Positions 6,782 through 8,687 of a stretch of 8,687 bases of DNA are shown in pieces. Under the pieces are notes generated by a model. The model saw only the letters and a list, made by a program, of their open reading frames with translations, did no database searches and had not been told where the DNA came from. Position 1 is the first letter of the stretch. The number at the start of each line of letters is the position of its first letter. Origin of the DNA: Phycisphaerae bacterium (lineage in GTDB: Bacteria > Planctomycetota > Phycisphaerae > UBA1845 > Fen-1342); NCBI GenBank assembly GCA_016935035.1, contig JAFGRR010000717.1:1-8687 (forward strand), given 5' to 3'. Position numbers and translations under genes: made by a program.

Positions 6782-7399
6782 TCATTCTTTATGCCCTGAT
6801 TCCCGAAGCAACGTCTGATAAGCATCATGATCGTTGACGTTGCGCAATGAGTCCAGACTGGGGTCGCTTTCACGAAGATCGAGAGGTGTAGCCACGAGTG
6901 GCTGGCAACGTTCCGCGAAGGCTGTGGCCCGAGGCAACAGAGATGACAAGACGTCGTCGACCAACGCGCGCGTGCGTACACGGTACACGGCCGTGAGTGG
7001 GTGCCAGCGCTCCCCGTCGGTCGGCACAACCGCATCATGGTTGCCCAGGAGCTCGATCAGCCGGGTGATCAGTGTCGGCCGGAGCAGCGGATGGTCGCAC
7101 GCGGTTACGAACGCCGCCTCGCACACCGGCGCCAATGCGTCAAGGCCGGCGGCTATGCCCGCCAGCGGTCCCCTGCCAGTGACAGCGTCCCTGACGATGC
7201 GAATGCCCGCGGGCAGGGGAGGCAGTTCCTGGTCGGCTGCTGCCGCCACGACGACCGGGTCCACGACGGATGCGACCACGCGGACGACGTGCGACAGTAG
7301 ATGCTCACCTTTCCAGGGCAGCCAGACTTTTGGTTGTCGCATACGCCGGCTTCCGCCGCCGCAAAGCACGATACCACCGACCTTCATGCGTTCGCTCAT
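6782..7399 (-). CDS. mobA: Molybdenum cofactor guanylyltransferase
   Basis: A 205-residue MobA (E. coli MobA has 194). It transfers GMP from GTP to Mo-molybdopterin to make the guanine dinucleotide form that bis-MGD enzymes need; cytoplasmic. The nucleotide-binding signature is clear: GGIVLCGGGSRRMRQPK at residues 8-24, then GRGPLAG at 75-81, TACDHPLL at 99-106 with the Mg-binding Asp102, HPLTAVYR at 133-140, and the late NVNDHDAY. No ribosome site stands out before the start at 7399. The Met at residue 5 (7387), directly before KVGGIVLCGG, is an equally good start. The gene is divergent from the formate dehydrogenase alpha gene, which needs exactly this cofactor, so co-regulation is plausible. 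The GH127 gene follows 206 bases downstream in the same direction, but with no functional link that I can see. Confidence 0.93.
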   Translation of the reverse strand: MSERMKVGGIVLCGGGSRRMRQPKVWLPWKGEHLLSHVVRVVASVVDPVVVAAAADQELPPLPAGIRIVRDAVTGRGPLAGIAAGLDALAPVCEAAFVTACDHPLLRPTLITRLIELLGNHDAVVPTDGERWHPLTAVYRVRTRALVDDVLSSLLPRATAFAERCQPLVATPLDLRESDPSLDSLRNVNDHDAYQTLLRESGHKE

Positions 7400-7428
7400 G
7401 ATGATTGAACTCGGCGATGTCCGCGGCC

Positions 7429-7452
7429 CGATATGCAGACTCGTGCATATCG
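7429..7452. promoter_or_regulatory. Operator-like dyad upstream of mobA
   Basis: Perfect 9-bp arms CGATATGCA and TGCATATCG are separated by GACTCG. A/T-rich arms bordered by CG with a 6-base centre resemble in layout the binding sites of dimeric helix-turn-helix regulators; the molybdate regulator ModE uses a dyad of similar architecture. The site lies 30 bases before the mobA start and just downstream of a TATACT hexamer facing mobA. It could also form a hairpin in the mobA leader. No T-run follows on either strand. The ModE suggestion is inference from context only. Confidence 0.5.
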
Positions 7453-7480
7453 CGGGTGTGCGGACGCGGCTAACGGCCGT

Positions 7481-7486
7481 AGTATA
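7481..7486 (-). promoter_or_regulatory. Possible -10 element for mobA
   Basis: TATACT on the minus strand, five of six consensus bases, 82 bases before the mobA ATG. The expected -35 position (7509-7504, CAGAGA) is a poor match, so an activator or another sigma factor would be needed. The spacer just upstream is itself an inverted repeat, AACGCC (7486-7491) and GGCGTT (7498-7503). Confidence 0.35.
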
Positions 7487-7630
7487 ACGCCACGACGGGC
7501 GTTCTCTGCCCGGCGGGATGGTGATCGCGAAAACCGAATACTACGTGTTGGCAGTGTCCAGCGCCCGTTTTCCAGCCCGGATTAGCGGCGCACACAGCGG
7601 ACATTGGCGATACTAAGTGTCGGTTAATGC

Positions 7631-7659
7631 TTGGTTCTGGCTGTCTGCCGCCGTACACT
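7631..7659 (+). promoter_or_regulatory. Weak candidate promoter for the formate dehydrogenase gene
   Basis: TTGGTT (7631-7636), a 17-base spacer, and TACACT (7654-7659). Spacing is ideal but the hexamers match consensus only in part. If used, the leader is about 120 bases. No sigma-54 type -24/-12 pair was found in the region. Confidence 0.3.
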
Positions 7660-7772
7660 GGTCGGTGATGCGAGCCACGTCCGACGAGATCGCGATGAGC
7701 GATTCCTCAGCACCGTCTTCCGCCGAGTATTGCGATTTGCCCACCTGCGCATCAGCATTCGTGCGACCAGCC

Positions 7773-7779
7773 TAAGGAG
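7773..7779 (+). promoter_or_regulatory. Ribosome binding site of the formate dehydrogenase gene
   Basis: TAAGGAG ends 5 bases before the ATG at 7785. It fixes the start directly ahead of the Tat signal MHLTRRAFLG. Confidence 0.85.
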
Positions 7780-7784
7780 CGGAC

Positions 7785-8687
7785 ATGCACCTTACAAGAA
7801 GGGCCTTTCTCGGCAGCGCCGGCGCCACCGGGATGGCATCGCTCTTCGGCTTTCTGGGGCTCGAGCTAAAGCCCAGCAAGGCCTTCGCCGCGCAAGCCAC
7901 ACCAGTGCGCGGCCGCATCACCTCGACAATCTGTCCGTACTGCGGCGTGGGCTGCGGGGCGCTTGTGACGGCGTGCGACGGGCGCGTTGTCAACGTCGAG
8001 GGTGATCCCGACCATCCGATCAATGAAGGCTCGTTGTGCAGCAAGGGCGCGGCGATGATTCAGATCGCCAACAACGAGCGACGCCTGACCAAAGTGCGGT
8101 ATCGCGCGCCGGGGTCGGACCACTGGGAAGAGCGCGAGTGGGATTGGGCAATCAAGAAGATCGCCCAGAACATCAAGAAGACGCGCGACGCCAGCTTCGT
8201 CACCAAGGACGCGCAAGGCCGCGTGGTCAACCGCACCGAGGGGCTGGCCTGTCTCGGCGGAGCGTCGCTCGATAACGAAGAGTGCTACGCCTACAGCAAG
8301 TTTGCCCGCGCCTTGGGCGTCGTGTTCCTCGAACATCAGGCTCGGATATGACATAGCTCGACCGTGGCCAGTCTGGCCGCATCATTCGGTCGAGGCGCGA
8401 TGACGAATCACTGGATCGACATCGCCAACTCGGATTGCATTCTGATCATTGGCTCGAACGCCGCCGAGAATCATCCGCTGTCGTTCAAGTGGGTGCTGCG
8501 CGCCAAGCAGAAGGGCGGCAAGCTGATTCACGTTGACCCGCGCTTCACACGCACGTCGTCGCAGGCTGACGTCTATGCTCCGCTGCGCAGCGGGACGGAC
8601 GTGGCCTTCATCGGCGCCATCATCAAATACGCGCTGGATAACGACTTCGTGCAGCGTGACTACCTGGTCACGCACACCAACGCGGCG
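7785..8687 (+). CDS. fdnG: Formate dehydrogenase N-type alpha subunit, selenoprotein, Tat-exported (3' end beyond window)
   Basis: The catalytic subunit that oxidises formate to CO2, using Mo- or W-bis-MGD and a 4Fe-4S cluster; the family acts on the outer face of the cytoplasmic membrane. The first 301 codons of roughly a thousand are present. Seen: twin-arginine signal TRRAFLG at residues 4-10 with likely cleavage near AFAAQA; cluster ligands Cys50, Cys53, Cys57 and Cys85, with the family Lys87 just after; the insert-bearing N-type region around TKDAQGRVVNR. Codon 189 is TGA (8349-8351) in the context QARI-Sec-HSSTVASLA, equivalent to Sec196-His197 of E. coli FdnG. The frame continues as SFGRGAMTNHW, GSNAAENHP, HVDPRFTRTSSQADVYAPL and RSGTD to the window edge, all family-typical, with no other stop. 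A SECIS-like structure follows the TGA. Ending the gene at 8351 would be wrong. mobA lies divergently upstream; beta and gamma subunit genes may follow outside the window. Confidence 0.95.
8349..8351 (+). other. In-frame TGA recoded as selenocysteine (Sec189)
   Basis: The TGA sits between ATA (Ile188) and CAT (His190). In formate dehydrogenases this position is Sec or Cys and is the molybdenum ligand in the active site, followed by an essential His. Homology continues on both sides in one frame, so no indel is needed to explain it. Recoding requires selA, selB, selC and selD elsewhere in the genome; none is in this window. Confidence 0.93.
8352..8394 (+). promoter_or_regulatory. SECIS-like stem-loop directly after the selenocysteine codon
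   Basis: A lower stem pairs CTCGACCG (8357-8364) with CGGTCGAG (8387-8394), 8 bp. Above it are a single U (8365) on the 5' side, an upper stem GGCC (8366-8369) with GGCC (8375-8378), and the loop AGUCU (8370-8374). Eight bases (8379-8386) are unpaired on the 3' side; alternatively G-U and G-C pairs extend the upper stem to 6 bp. The loop starts 18 bases after the TGA. A bulged U below a short stem with a GUCU-containing loop at this distance is the form that SelB recognises in E. coli formate dehydrogenase mRNAs. The loop also encodes Ser-Leu of the conserved VASLA, so protein and RNA constraints overlap. Confidence 0.8.

Larger units (their letters stand above)
7400..7784. other. Divergent control region between mobA and the formate dehydrogenase gene
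   Basis: A 385-bp region with no well-supported gene. It carries the dyad at 7429-7452, a TATACT hexamer facing mobA (7486-7481), a 6-bp inverted repeat at 7486-7503, mirrored copies of CGTAGTAT (7478-7485) and ATACTACG (7538-7545), a weak plus-strand promoter (7631-7659), and the dehydrogenase ribosome site (7773-7779). Short open frames at 7518-7616 and 7617-7775 in the same phase lack ribosome sites. The second one ends on the dehydrogenase ribosome site. Confidence 0.5.

Noticed and set aside
8349..8351. Reading the formate dehydrogenase as a nonsense-mutated pseudogene
   Set aside because: The TGA falls exactly on the family's Sec position, is followed by the conserved His and a SECIS-like stem-loop, and the frame beyond is intact to the window end.
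7866..8675. Minus-strand open frames at 7866-8354 and 8382-8675
   Set aside because: Both are shadows of the formate dehydrogenase frame and show no ribosome site or recognisable domain.

Overview
The window looks like a piece of a Planctomycetota chromosome, or at least one from the PVC group. It is GC-rich and gene-sparse, with long intergenic stretches. The partial 16S rRNA gene at the left edge has a planctomycete-like 5' region. The flanking genes fit that setting: a lipoprotein beta-propeller of the COG4880 type, a GH127 glycosidase and a small basic orphan protein. The phylum call is inference from reading the 16S and cannot be refined without a database.

Layout, left to right. Bases 1-406 are the 5' quarter of a 16S rRNA gene on the minus strand. 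Its leader (407 to about 649) and a good extended -10 promoter (656-683) follow to the right. A divergent spacer leads to a plus-strand lipoprotein gene (1017-3119). Beyond it is a convergent intergenic region (3120-3509) holding a long inverted repeat, a REP-like pair of inverted copies and a probably bidirectional terminator. Next on the minus strand are a 102-residue basic orphan gene with its own near-consensus promoter (3510-3818), and a large GH127 glycosidase gene (3999-6575) with a structured leader. After them comes mobA on the minus strand (6782-7399). A divergent 385-bp region with a 9+9 bp dyad separates mobA from a plus-strand formate dehydrogenase alpha gene (7785 to the window end).

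The most important point is in the last gene. The reading frame appears to stop at a TGA at 8349-8351, but it continues without interruption to the window end. The downstream protein matches the family, and the TGA sits exactly where formate dehydrogenase N carries its catalytic selenocysteine. A SECIS-like stem-loop follows directly. The gene is therefore best annotated as a selenoprotein and not as a truncated 188-residue ORF or a pseudogene.

mobA and the dehydrogenase make functional sense together. MobA makes the bis-MGD molybdenum cofactor precursor that a Tat-exported formate dehydrogenase must load before export. The GH127 enzyme and the lipoprotein are probably independent envelope or secreted functions (plant-type arabinoside breakdown and unknown, respectively). 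No mobile element, CRISPR array or tRNA gene was seen.
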